DNA from: an uncultured Sphingomonadales bacterium
Lineage (GTDB): Bacteria; Pseudomonadota; Alphaproteobacteria; Sphingomonadales; Sphingomonadaceae
Direction of reading: 5' to 3'
Assembly: GCA_903821685.1 (NCBI GenBank)
Contig: CAIJLW010000086.1
Coordinates: 62,001 to 126,000 of the forward strand
DNA: 64,000 bases
A model generated the notes under the pieces. It did not search any database and was not told the origin of the DNA. It saw only the letters and a list, made by a program, of their open reading frames with translations. Each line of letters opens with the position of its first letter. The stretch's first letter is position 1. Shown here piece after piece: positions 47,217 to 55,858 of the stretch. A program made the position numbers and the translations under genes.

Positions 47217-47244
47217 AGCTCATCTCCTCTGTCTCTTCCACTAT

Positions 47245-47293
47245 GTTACAGTTATATGACATCTATGCAATATAATTGTCATATAACTGTAAC
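47245..47293. promoter_or_regulatory. Perfect 17-bp inverted repeat, Pho-box-like operator
   Basis: The arms GTTACAGTTATATGACA (47245-47261) and TGTCATATAACTGTAAC (47277-47293) are exact reverse complements with a 15-bp spacer, so centres are 32 bp apart, close to three helical turns. With one flanking base each arm matches the E. coli Pho box CTGTCATAWAWCTGTMAY at 17 of 18 positions, in opposite orientations. The left arm ends 28 bases before the TPR gene start, which is tight for a PhoB-activated promoter, so a repressor of another family remains possible. Confidence 0.65.
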
Positions 47294-47402
47294 TTTTATT
47301 CGACGGGGCGATCGTTGGCAGGGACAGCCTAAATGTTTCGGACTTGTAACCGTTATCAAAATCACGGGATAAGCCCATAAAAACGGCACTTATTGCCCCT
47401 AA

Positions 47403-47549
47403 AGCGCGGGCTACAAACTTGCTATCGCGCCGACGCTGGCACGGGCCATGGGACTGACCCTGCCTGATACAGAAGTGCCTGCTCTGAAATAAAAGGACAA
47501 AGGCGTGATCGATGGCAAGAAAACTGTCATCTATCTGCCACGTGCCTGA
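47403..47549 (+). pseudogene. Probable decayed 3' end of an unknown gene
   Basis: A frame starting after TAA at 47400 reads as plausible protein for 29 codons (ending EVPALK), hits TAA at 47490-47492 and continues in the same frame for 18 more codons (DGKKTVIYLPRA) to TGA at 47547. Composition and phase suggest an old gene remnant with one in-frame stop. I cannot name the family. The Pho-box-like site before plcP lies inside it. Confidence 0.35.
47524..47541 (+). promoter_or_regulatory. Candidate Pho box upstream of plcP
   Basis: CTGTCATCTATCTGCCAC matches the Pho box consensus CTGTCATAWAWCTGTMAY at 16 of 18 positions and ends 54 bases before the plcP ATG, a suitable distance for a PhoB-dependent promoter. 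PhoB control of plcP is known in rhizobia. Confidence 0.6.
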
Positions 47550-47595
47550 CCAACGAATCGGCTATGCCCCATACATCTTGTGGGGGTAAGAGCAG

Positions 47596-48489
47596 ATGAC
47601 GGAGACATTATTTAGTGGCATCGATGTTGATACAAGTCAGCTTATTGAGCGGGGCAAAATAATACCAAAGCTTCCTACTTGGTTCGACAAACCCGAACCG
47701 CGAAGCTATCAGCCGAAGATGAAGTTCCGCACAGTCTGGATATCCGACGTGCACCTTGGCACAGCCGGTTGTCAGGCTGGGCTGCTTAGCGATTTTTTGC
47801 ACTCGATCGAATGTGAAACACTGTATCTGGTTGGTGACATAGTCGATGGCTGGCGCCTGCGTAAGGGCTGGTATTGGCCGGACCAACATAATGAAGTCAT
47901 CCGGCGGCTCTTGAAAATGGCGCATCGCGGTACGCGGGTTATTTACATTCCCGGCAATCATGATGAGATGTTCCGCGATTATGCGGGGCTTAGCTTTGGC
48001 GGCATCGAAGTGCAGCTAGAAGCCATACACACCACTGCCGATGGCAAATCGTTGCTTGTCACCCATGGTGATGCCTTTGACGGCATTGTTCTTTACGCTC
48101 GCTGGCTCGCGTTCTTGGGGGATCAGGCATATACCTTGCTGCTCAAAGCCAATATTGTTCTCAATGCCGTGCGTCGGAGGTTTAACCTCCCTTATTGGTC
48201 GCTGTCTTCTTATTTAAAAAAGCGTGTTAAAAATGCAGTGCAATATGTTGGTAAATATGAAGAAGTTGTTGCACGCGAAGCCCTGCAGCGTGGCGTTCAG
48301 GGTGTAGTCTGCGGCCATATTCACTGCGCAGAAATACGGCAGTTCGACACGATTACTTATTATAATGACGGTGACTGGGTCGAAAGCTGCACCGCGCTCA
48401 CCGAAGCTAAAGATGGGACTATGTCCATCATCGATTGGGCAGCGCGTGTGCGTGATCAAGCGGCAAAAAATACGACGGTTGCAGCATGA
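47596..48489 (+). CDS. plcP: PlcP-type phospholipase C (calcineurin-like metallophosphoesterase)
   Basis: A 297-residue metallophosphoesterase with metal ligands in SDVHLG (D51, H53), GDIVDGW (D81), GNHDE (N121-H122-D123), THGD (H157) and GHIHCAE (H241, H243). It would be labelled UDP-2,3-diacylglucosamine hydrolase by simple similarity, but LpxH genes are not coupled to a glycosyltransferase, and the GDIVDGWRLRKGWYWP block is that of PlcP. PlcP removes the phospho-headgroup from membrane phospholipids to give diacylglycerol during phosphate starvation. It overlaps agt by four bases (ATGA), and a Pho-box-like site lies upstream. GGGGG before ATG may serve as ribosome site. Confidence 0.8.
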   Translation: MTETLFSGIDVDTSQLIERGKIIPKLPTWFDKPEPRSYQPKMKFRTVWISDVHLGTAGCQAGLLSDFLHSIECETLYLVGDIVDGWRLRKGWYWPDQHNEVIRRLLKMAHRGTRVIYIPGNHDEMFRDYAGLSFGGIEVQLEAIHTTADGKSLLVTHGDAFDGIVLYARWLAFLGDQAYTLLLKANIVLNAVRRRFNLPYWSLSSYLKKRVKNAVQYVGKYEEVVAREALQRGVQGVVCGHIHCAEIRQFDTITYYNDGDWVESCTALTEAKDGTMSIIDWAARVRDQAAKNTTVAA

Positions 48490-49544
48490 GATTGGCCATC
48501 GCAACCGACGCTTGGGCTCCACAAGTCAACGGTGTTGTCCGCACCCTGAACGAGACGATACGCCGCTTAAAAGCACACGGTCATGAGGTTGAAGTTATAT
48601 CGCCTGATCGTTTCACCACCATTGCTTGTCCGGGTTACCCCGAAATACGCTTGGCTCTCGCCCCGCGTTTCCGCTTGCGCAAGGTGCTTGGCGCATTCAA
48701 ACCGGACCTTGTTCATATTTCCACCGAAGGTCCAATCGGTTGGAGCGCGCGGGCGTGGTGTCTTAAGCATAAAGTGCCCTTCACAACCGCGTTCCATACG
48801 CGGTTCCCAGAATATGTCGCAGCGCGCACAAATCTCTCGCCTGACCTCATCTGGCCGATCATGCGCAGATTTCACAAGGGATCACGCGTAATCCTCACGG
48901 CCACACAAAGTCTGCGTGATGAGCTTGAAAGTCGCGGCATACACCCGACGCGATTGTGGTCACGCGGTATTGACCATGACATCTTTCATCCCCAACAAGG
49001 CAAGCATCCAGCCCTGCAAAATATTGCAAAACCTATATTATTATCGGTTGGCCGGGTTGCTGTTGAGAAGAATCTGGAAGCATTTCTGGACGCAGATGTG
49101 CCGGGAACAAAGGTGGTCGTCGGCGATGGCCCCGCCCGCGCGATGCTGGAAGCACAATATCCTGAGGCCATTTTCCTCGGAACGCGACAAGGCGCGGAGC
49201 TTGCGAGCATTTATGCATCCGCTGACGTCTTTGTTTTTCCAAGCAAGACCGACACGTTCGGCCTCGTTATACTGGAAGCATTGGCCTGTGGAACACCGGT
49301 AGCAGGCTATCCGGTACAAGGGCCGCTGGATATAATTGGCGCAGAGGGCCTCGGGCCCAACAGGGAGTTAAAACGGCCCATCGGGTCGCTTAACGAAGAT
49401 TTGTCGCAAGCTATACAAGACGCGCTGAGGCTGGACCGAGCGGACGCCGCACACTATGGCGCGACATTTTGCTGGGATGCATGCACTGGCCAATTTTTGA
49501 ACGGCATTACCCGCACTGAAACGGCCGAAGCTCTGGCCGCTTAG
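48486..49544 (+). CDS. agt: Agt-type diacylglycerol glycosyltransferase (GT4)
   Basis: A 352-residue GT4-family glycosyltransferase with two Rossmann domains. The N-terminal block starts RLAIATDAWAPQVNGVV, and the donor-binding region has VGRVAVEKNLE, FPSKTDTFGLVILEALACG with the ExxxxxxxE-type motif. Relatives encoded with plcP add glucose or glucuronate to diacylglycerol, making phosphorus-free glycolipids that replace phospholipids. The four-base overlap with plcP supports that role. A mannosyltransferase of other lipid pathways is the alternative. Confidence 0.8.
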   Translation: MRLAIATDAWAPQVNGVVRTLNETIRRLKAHGHEVEVISPDRFTTIACPGYPEIRLALAPRFRLRKVLGAFKPDLVHISTEGPIGWSARAWCLKHKVPFTTAFHTRFPEYVAARTNLSPDLIWPIMRRFHKGSRVILTATQSLRDELESRGIHPTRLWSRGIDHDIFHPQQGKHPALQNIAKPILLSVGRVAVEKNLEAFLDADVPGTKVVVGDGPARAMLEAQYPEAIFLGTRQGAELASIYASADVFVFPSKTDTFGLVILEALACGTPVAGYPVQGPLDIIGAEGLGPNRELKRPIGSLNEDLSQAIQDALRLDRADAAHYGATFCWDACTGQFLNGITRTETAEALAA

Positions 49545-49612
49545 ATCTTGACGCATATCAACTGCGCGGCGTGTATTGCGCCACAGAATATGCCCGTGAG
49601 ATATGGAAGGTT

Positions 49613-49657
49613 GGACACACCGAACTAAAAACGGGAGGATTCGCAGGCGGTGTGTCC
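49613..49657. repeat. Inverted repeat, 10-bp arms
   Basis: GGACACACCG (49613-49622) and CGGTGTGTCC (49648-49657) are exact reverse complements with a 25-base loop in the gap after agt. No T-run follows, so a simple terminator is unlikely. An open frame from GTG at 49571 to TAA at 49745 (58 codons) covers it, without other coding evidence. Confidence 0.5.
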
Positions 49658-49753
49658 GATATGATAACAGGCAAGCCGCGTTTATGTTCCCAAGATCACC
49701 TTAGGCGCCGTTTTTTGCCAAGGTTGCCATCATCGCAACATGGTTAAGGCTGT

Positions 49754-51142
49754 TTAGTCTGCCTGCTGTTTCAACTGCGACAGTGCTTTACCAGCGGCGG
49801 CAACCGTTCGCGCGACATCATTAGCACTGGTGTTCCAGCCACAGACGCTGATCCGCATAACCCGTTCTGCGTTCCACGTGCCACCACTTAAAAACGCTTC
49901 GCCGCTGGCGTTAATTGCAGCGATCACAGCATCGCTGATATTATTGCCGTTCTTAGCATCAAACCTAATGAGCCCTTGGTTCATGGTCGGACGCGCGATG
50001 CCAGTTGCTCCGTCCAAAGCCGCTATGCCATCATAGATTGCGACTGCATGGTCGCAGCAACGGTCCACCATTGCCGCGAGGCCATCGCGGCCCAGCTCCA
50101 TCAATGCCGCAAGCGTCGGCAATGATCGCGCACGCCGCGACCATTCCGGCGTAAAATCCATTGGGTCACGCACTGGACCACCGCTGCTTAAATAAGCCGC
50201 AGTTATCCGCATGGCGGCACTGTGCGCCTGCGGGTCCCGCGTGATCGCCATTCCGCAGTCATATGGCGTATTCAGCCACTTATGCCCGTCGGTCGCCCAG
50301 CTATCAGCGAGAGCTATTCCCTTCACCACAGGTGCAAGACGCGGGCTTGCATTCGCCCACAAGCCAAAGGCACCATCGACATGCACCCAGGCACCGCTGG
50401 CTTGTGATATGGGGCAAAGAACCTCAAAATCATCGCATGCGCCAATGTTGAGGTCGCCTGCATTCAGGATTACAATAGTCGGCGCATCAGGGGCCTGCGC
50501 CAATGCAGCTTGCAGCACGTCGGCATCGACCTTGCCGGGGGTCTTACCACCCAATGGTTCAAGGCAATCACTGCCCAAGCCGAGAAGGCGCAAGGAGCGC
50601 GTTACCGACGAATGATGGTGGGCGTTGGCCAATATACGAATGGCCGGGCTACCCTGAAGCCCCTTCGCTTCGACATCCCATCCCTGCCGCGCAAGTACGC
50701 CATGGCGCGCAGCGGCCAGCGCGGTAGTGTGCGCCATCTGGCAACCCGTCACAAAGGCATAGCTGGCGTCTGAAGGCAGCCCCAGCGCCTCCAAAAGATA
50801 TTGGCCGGCGACCTCCTCAAGCACGGCGCCTGCTGGGCTTGTTGAAGCCAACACCGCATTTTGGTCCCACGCCGAACACATGATGTCGGTCGCCAATGCG
50901 GCGGGTAAAGCGCCCCCCTTTACCCATGCAAAGAATCTGCCACTGGCATTGGCGGTTAACCCCGGTTCTGCCGCCGCTGCGATGGCGCGCACAACGTCAT
51001 TTGCTGGCATTCCGTGTTCCGGAAAATGTGACGGCAACATTGACCGCATGTCATCCGGCGTACCCCGTGAGGCAACAGGCCGTGTGTCCAATGAGGCAAG
51101 GTAACGGCGGGCTTCGGCAAAGGCGATATCAAGTGAGTCCAT
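49754..51142 (-). CDS. PLP-dependent decarboxylase (aromatic amino acid / group II family)
   Basis: A 462-residue fold-type I PLP enzyme. The PLP lysine is in ATDGHKWLN, the histidine stacking on PLP in NAHHHSSVTRS, and the aspartate in HVDGAFGLWA. Family members decarboxylate amino acids such as tyrosine, tryptophan, glutamate or aspartate, but the substrate pocket cannot be read here; some relatives are aldehyde synthases. Cytoplasmic, single gene; divergent from the ferredoxin-NADP reductase gene. Confidence 0.82.
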   Translation of the reverse strand: MDSLDIAFAEARRYLASLDTRPVASRGTPDDMRSMLPSHFPEHGMPANDVVRAIAAAAEPGLTANASGRFFAWVKGGALPAALATDIMCSAWDQNAVLASTSPAGAVLEEVAGQYLLEALGLPSDASYAFVTGCQMAHTTALAAARHGVLARQGWDVEAKGLQGSPAIRILANAHHHSSVTRSLRLLGLGSDCLEPLGGKTPGKVDADVLQAALAQAPDAPTIVILNAGDLNIGACDDFEVLCPISQASGAWVHVDGAFGLWANASPRLAPVVKGIALADSWATDGHKWLNTPYDCGMAITRDPQAHSAAMRITAAYLSSGGPVRDPMDFTPEWSRRARSLPTLAALMELGRDGLAAMVDRCCDHAVAIYDGIAALDGATGIARPTMNQGLIRFDAKNGNNISDAVIAAINASGEAFLSGGTWNAERVMRISVCGWNTSANDVARTVAAAGKALSQLKQQAD

Positions 51143-51289
51143 GAGATATCGTTAGAATATTTGCCTCAATAAGTCGACGCGGTTGTCATGGCATACCGGA
51201 CGAAGGCTGACTTTTTCGTGGGAAAGAAATGTTTATTATGCAAAGGGCCTTCCTGCGTTCAAATGGCGCCCAATTATGGAACGGATATC

Positions 51290-52042
51290 ATGGCGTTTAA
51301 TACAGTTAAAGTTTTGACCACACATCACTGGAACACGGGGCTATTTTCGTTTTCCGTTGAGCGGCCAACATCTTTCCGCTTTGTCAGCGGTCAATTTGTG
51401 ATGCTTGGCCTGATGGTCAACGGCAAGCCACTTTTGCGCGCATATTCAATCGTATCGCCTTTTTGGGAAGAGTCGCTTGAGTTTTTGAGTATCATCATTC
51501 CCGACGGTCCGCTCACGAGCCATCTATACAAAATCAAACCCGGCGATGAGATATTGTTGGGAGAAAAGCCTACGGGAACGCTGACGATGGACGCGCTGAT
51601 CCCCGGCAAACGCTTGCATATGATTGGGACTGGAACAGGCCTTGCTCCTTGGATTTCGATCATCCGTGACCCTGGGGTTTACGAACGCTTCGAACATATC
51701 ACCGTTCAGCATACCGTCCGACAAGTAGAAGATTTGGCGTACCGTGAACTGCTTGAAAGCAAATTGGCGAGCGACCCGTTGGTTGCAGACGAAGCCAGAC
51801 TGCAACTGACCTATGATCAGTCCGTGACGAAATGCCCGACTTGGACCAACGAAAATCGTCGTATTACGGACCGGATTGCGTGTGGAGACTATCCGCTGGA
51901 TCCTGCCACAGATCGCGTCATGCTCTGCGGCAGCATGGCAATGATCAAGGAAACAGGAGCGCAGCTTGAAGCCCTTGGTTTTGTCGAAGGCGCCCATTCG
52001 CACCCTGGCACTTATGTGCTTGAGCGCGCCTTCGTTGGATAG
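51290..52042 (+). CDS. fpr: Ferredoxin-NADP+ reductase
   Basis: A 250-residue FAD-containing reductase of the bacterial subclass. FAD binding RAYSIVSP, NADP binding GTGTGLAPW and the C-terminal MLCGS block are present; the protein ends in aromatic-rich ERAFVG as is usual in the subclass. A frame reaches up to ATG 51188, but ATG at 51290, behind GGAACGG, starts where the family starts. It passes electrons between NADPH and ferredoxin or flavodoxin, important in redox-stress response. Confidence 0.9.
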   Translation: MAFNTVKVLTTHHWNTGLFSFSVERPTSFRFVSGQFVMLGLMVNGKPLLRAYSIVSPFWEESLEFLSIIIPDGPLTSHLYKIKPGDEILLGEKPTGTLTMDALIPGKRLHMIGTGTGLAPWISIIRDPGVYERFEHITVQHTVRQVEDLAYRELLESKLASDPLVADEARLQLTYDQSVTKCPTWTNENRRITDRIACGDYPLDPATDRVMLCGSMAMIKETGAQLEALGFVEGAHSHPGTYVLERAFVG

Positions 52043-52072
52043 AGACTGAATAAATCTAAAGCAGCCGAGACA

Positions 52073-54424
52073 TCAGCCAATAGGCATACCCGGCGGAACT
52101 GCCGGCAGGTGTGTCCGGTCAGACAGTGCCGCCGTTAAAGCGGCCTGATCGGATAACAGCGCGCCAAGGCCCCTGCGCCAGTCGGCGAGTTCATCCGAGC
52201 CACGGCTATTAGACAGGTCTTTGCTCCACGCCTGCAGCTTACCATTTAGCTGCAGCCCAATCGATCGGGCAAGGCCCTTCTCACGCAAGGTTTTGACCAC
52301 GTCGATCGCAATGGTCGTAGCAATCCTGCGTCCCACGGCTCCCGTCGTCGCTGCTGCGTCGGCATGCGCGATGAGGCGGGCGAGGACTTGTACGGGAGAC
52401 GGCACAGCGGGGTCATACACATGTTGCATGTCCAATCGGTTAAGCCGCTGCGGGTCAAGCAAGCTATCGAGCACATGGACAGCGCCAATCTCCGTCGCAC
52501 GCAAAGTATCAAACGCTGGCCCGCCAGCAGTCGGCATGATTTCAATCTGCGTTGCATAATCCCCATCATCGCCTTGCGCGTACGATAACAAGGGCTGAAG
52601 TCTTGCTGGGACGGTGAGCGCATCTACGGTCAGGGCATTCATCAGGCCATCCAATACTGCCATCTGCTGCGCCCCAGAAACATTGTTAACAGCTAACGCA
52701 TCGCCAGCAAGCGCACTTGGTGAAACAACTCCACCAAGTGACTTGGCGACAGCTTCAATCTGAAATCTATGCAATAGCCAGATGGGAACAAATGCACGAC
52801 GCAGGCTCGCAAGGTCCTGCCCTGCTGGAATGGCGTCTACATTAAAACGCGCAAGCGCCACCGCGCGCACCTGCATCACTCTGCTCAGCTCTGCAACAGG
52901 GTCAGCGAAATCGTCCCACAACGCCCCTTCAGGATTGCCTGTTGATGTGGGGCGCGAGTCATTATCGGACACGAACCGATACCCTTTGGCCTGTGCCGCT
53001 TGCGCCAAACTGCGCGCGGCTTCATCAGTCTCAGCATATAGATAGCGCGTTGTAAACTTGTCCCATTCCCCAATACCGACCCCATAAGCGTCGCTCAAAT
53101 CAATCTTGCCATTGGTTAGTTTTACGCGTGGTGCAGGATAATCCATCACAGAATAGCGGCCCTGCGTGCTGGCAGCGAAGTTATGTTGGAAGCCAAGCGT
53201 ATGCCCGACTTCATGCGCGCCAAGTTGCCGGATGCGTGCCAAAGCTGCGGCAACAGGATCACTAGGATCGCCACTGTCAGACAGGCCTGCGCCAACCAGC
53301 GCCTGAAAGATGAGCACGTCTTGCTGGGCGCGCAGAGAATCCAACATCACGCTGCCCTTGAGGATTTCCCCAGTGCGCGGGTCTATGATGCTTGCGCCAT
53401 AGGCCCAGCCCCGGGTCGCACGATTTACCCAGTTTACGACGTTATAGCGCATATCCAGCGGGTCGATACCCGCAGGCAGTTCTTCGACACGAAAGGCATC
53501 AATATATCCAGCATGTTCAAAAGCTTGCGCCCACCACGAAACGCCATCGAGCAAGGCTTTACGGATTGCTGGCGGTGCAGCGGAATCGACATAGTACACA
53601 ATTGGATTTTTAACGCGCGAGCGAGCTGCATTTGGGTCGACTTTCTCAAGTCGATGCCGAAGTGCAACCTTGCGCAGCATGGAGCGACCAAGTGGTACGG
53701 AGAAGTCATATTGAGGCACATTGATGATGTAATCATAGGGGTCATGGCGCACTGGCATTGGAACGACAGGCAATCGCACCAGCGAATGGCGCACCCACAA
53801 AGAAATATCCGGGCCCGTCGGTGACACATTACGCAGCTCAGGTGCGGGCTTATTTGAGGCAAAGCTCAAAAGTGCAGAAAACTCTACATTGTCGGGGAAT
53901 ATGCGCGTTTTGACTGGGTCAGCTACTGAACGATTTGCAAGCAACCCATAGCCATCGCCCAAGCTTGCGGCAAAACCAAAATGGTCCATGGAAAGAAATG
54001 GTGCAAAATCAAATTTGAAGCTGCCGTCTTTGTCCGTCGAGCTGATGTCGCCTACCCACAATGTCGCATTGGTAAAGCTATTAGCCACAGACGCCTTTTG
54101 CGCAGCCGATCCGGAAGTGGCGACAAATGTCGTGTTTTCAAGTTCAGCAATCACCTTGCTACCGGCACGCCTGAAGCGAATGATGCCATTACGCAACGGC
54201 GCGCCGCGATCAACGCCAGTAGCGGAAGAGCCAATACCAGTCTCAATTTGTGCGACGTACAAAAACCGGCCGGCAACGCCCTCGTCGTCTTGCCGCGGCA
54301 ATGTCAGGATGATTTTACCATCCTCTTGCGCGGCGGTAACGGGAAGCAGCGCTTGTTGGCTATAAACTGGAGTAACAGGCAAGGCCGCCGTCAACAGGCA
54401 GCCAAAAATAACGCGCTTAATCAT
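52073..54424 (-). CDS. Large secreted zinc metalloprotease (DUF5117/DUF4953 type)
   Basis: A 783-residue exported protein with a signal peptide (cleavage near VYSQ, residue 22) and a metzincin-like zinc motif HEVGHTLGFQHN. An N-terminal beta-rich DUF5117-like domain holds the first 200 residues; the DUF4953-type catalytic domain holds the motif, and NFAAS follows it. ATG at 54424 is preceded by AGAGGTGAAACT; the frame extends to 54502 without support. Such proteases are common in sphingomonads and Bacteroidetes; their substrates are unknown. Confidence 0.85.
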   Translation of the reverse strand: MIKRVIFGCLLTAALPVTPVYSQQALLPVTAAQEDGKIILTLPRQDDEGVAGRFLYVAQIETGIGSSATGVDRGAPLRNGIIRFRRAGSKVIAELENTTFVATSGSAAQKASVANSFTNATLWVGDISSTDKDGSFKFDFAPFLSMDHFGFAASLGDGYGLLANRSVADPVKTRIFPDNVEFSALLSFASNKPAPELRNVSPTGPDISLWVRHSLVRLPVVPMPVRHDPYDYIINVPQYDFSVPLGRSMLRKVALRHRLEKVDPNAARSRVKNPIVYYVDSAAPPAIRKALLDGVSWWAQAFEHAGYIDAFRVEELPAGIDPLDMRYNVVNWVNRATRGWAYGASIIDPRTGEILKGSVMLDSLRAQQDVLIFQALVGAGLSDSGDPSDPVAAALARIRQLGAHEVGHTLGFQHNFAASTQGRYSVMDYPAPRVKLTNGKIDLSDAYGVGIGEWDKFTTRYLYAETDEAARSLAQAAQAKGYRFVSDNDSRPTSTGNPEGALWDDFADPVAELSRVMQVRAVALARFNVDAIPAGQDLASLRRAFVPIWLLHRFQIEAVAKSLGGVVSPSALAGDALAVNNVSGAQQMAVLDGLMNALTVDALTVPARLQPLLSYAQGDDGDYATQIEIMPTAGGPAFDTLRATEIGAVHVLDSLLDPQRLNRLDMQHVYDPAVPSPVQVLARLIAHADAAATTGAVGRRIATTIAIDVVKTLREKGLARSIGLQLNGKLQAWSKDLSNSRGSDELADWRRGLGALLSDQAALTAALSDRTHLPAVPPGMPIG

Positions 54425-54643
54425 AGTTTCACCTCTACCAAGAGGCTTAGGGAAAGGCTTAGCGGTGTCAATAATCTTCACGCGCATAAGCGACAAGATC
54501 AAATAGACACCAACCTACCCTAAACTATTGCGGATATTAGACCAAAATTCGCGGGCTTTATTGACCAAGGCTTACACATGCAAAAGCATGCCAAAGGGAA
54601 AAGCGCTACAGGCTACACCCGCAGAAAGGTCGTGTTTTTAAAA

Positions 54644-54723
<80 letters not shown>

Positions 54724-54788
54724 ACATGGGATCACTGGTATAACAATGTCCTCGCGGCTGGCTACCTGCCATCTTCGCCATGCGAAGG

Positions 54789-54865
54789 TGGTGGGCCCGG
54801 AGGGACTCGAACCCCCGACCTAGCCGTTATGAGCGGCCAGCTCTAACCAACTGAGCTACAGGCCC
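54789..54865 (-). tRNA. tRNA with CAT anticodon, probably tRNA-Ile2 (lysidine-modified)
   Basis: A 77-nt tRNA on the minus strand: acceptor GGGCCTG with CGGGCCC, anticodon loop CTCATAA, T-loop GGTTCGAGTCC and encoded CCA. The acceptor and D-arm (GGGCCTGTAGCTCAGTTGG) look like those of isoleucine tRNAs; it lacks the initiator features (unpaired first base, three G-C pairs in the anticodon stem). Elongator tRNA-Met is the alternative. Confidence 0.9.
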
Positions 54866-55335
54866 TAACCGGCTCGCCAACTACCTGCGGGCCGATAGCC
54901 GAACTTTGGCAGAATAGGCAAGCCTTTATCTTACCTAAATGACGTAATTTGGCTGGTAGATTTCATTTCGGCCGCAATCCTTCTGCGGACAGCCATATTT
55001 CGTAACCCTTGGAAGTCTTGCATAAACCTGACGCAAAGCCAATCAAGTGACTTAAAAGCAGAGCAAATGACAATCGCTAACAGCAACCGGGAGGGCCATC
55101 GCTCTGCAACAGACATGCGCGTTACAATTACCAAATGTGTCGGCGAACGCCTTTGTTATCCGTTTCACGCAATTTTTGGCGGTTCCTGTTGAGATAATCA
55201 CCTGATTTTGCAGCGGCAGGCTGTTGTCAGAAACATGAAAGCATCAATTTTGGTCCATCACACTATGGGACAATTGCAATCCGCTATAATTATATTATAA
55301 GCACGGGCCATAATAGGAACGGAAATTACGATTTT
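54866..55335. other. 470-base region without a convincing gene
   Basis: This gap separates the tRNA pair from the Lrp-family gene. It is AT-richer than the flanks. A 41-codon open frame lies at 55067-55192 but no codon bias or conserved feature supports it. AT-rich sequence before 55336 could hold the promoter of the regulator gene. Nothing else was recognised. Confidence 0.5.
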
Positions 55336-55812
55336 ATGGCCAATACTAACCTTGACGCGATAGATATGAAGCTTTTGGCTGAATTACAGGCGAATGGTCG
55401 CATTACCAATGTGGAACTCGCGACAAAGGTAGGTTTGACGGCGCCGCCATGCCTTCGCCGCATGCGCGCGCTGGAACAATCAGGCACAATCAAATCCTAC
55501 CATGCTGACGTGGACGCAGGTGCTTTGGGCTATACCATCACTGTGTTCGCAATGGTCAGCCTCAAAAGTCAGGCGGAGAAGGATTTAAAGGCATTTGAAG
55601 AGCATGTCAGGGCGCTACCCGATGTGCGCGAATGCCATATGCTCAACGGTGAAATTGATTTTATCTTGAAGATTGTCGCCCGCGACCTTCAGTCATTTCA
55701 GGAATTTTTGACGTCACAACTGACGTCTGCGCCAAATGTCAGCAGCGTCAAAACATCACTAACGATCCGCACCGCTAAAGACGATCCCGGCGTTCCTATT
55801 CCGCAGGCATAA
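55336..55812 (+). CDS. Lrp/AsnC-family transcriptional regulator
   Basis: A 158-residue regulator. An N-terminal helix-turn-helix (LDAIDMKLLAELQANGRITN and VELATKVGLTAPPCLRRMRAL) is followed by the RAM ligand-binding domain (residues 75-150). Such proteins sense amino acids and control their transport or metabolism. The sensed ligand and targets are not evident from the neighbours. A strong terminator follows the stop codon directly. Confidence 0.9.
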   Translation: MANTNLDAIDMKLLAELQANGRITNVELATKVGLTAPPCLRRMRALEQSGTIKSYHADVDAGALGYTITVFAMVSLKSQAEKDLKAFEEHVRALPDVRECHMLNGEIDFILKIVARDLQSFQEFLTSQLTSAPNVSSVKTSLTIRTAKDDPGVPIPQA

Positions 55813-55842
55813 AAAAGGGCCCGATTGCGCAGGCCCTTTTTT
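55811..55842. terminator. Bidirectional Rho-independent terminator
   Basis: AAAAAAGGGCC pairs with GGCCCTTTTTT around the loop CGATTGCGCA, giving A-tract, GC stem and T-tract in both directions. It ends the Lrp-family gene (its stop codon overlaps the A-tract) and the convergent TPR gene that ends at 55859. Confidence 0.92.
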
Positions 55843-55858
55843 GTTGTTGTTTTATAAT

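Larger units (their letters stand above)
47217..47595. other. Regulatory intergenic region between the TPR gene and plcP
   Basis: A 379-base non-coding region separating divergent genes. It contains the 17-bp inverted repeat (47245-47293), a decayed coding remnant (47403-47549) and a Pho-box-like site (47524-47541). No intact gene was seen in it. Confidence 0.7.

Noticed and set aside
55067-55192. Small 41-codon open frame in the gap before the Lrp-family gene
   Set aside because: No ribosome site of quality, no codon bias and no recognisable motif.
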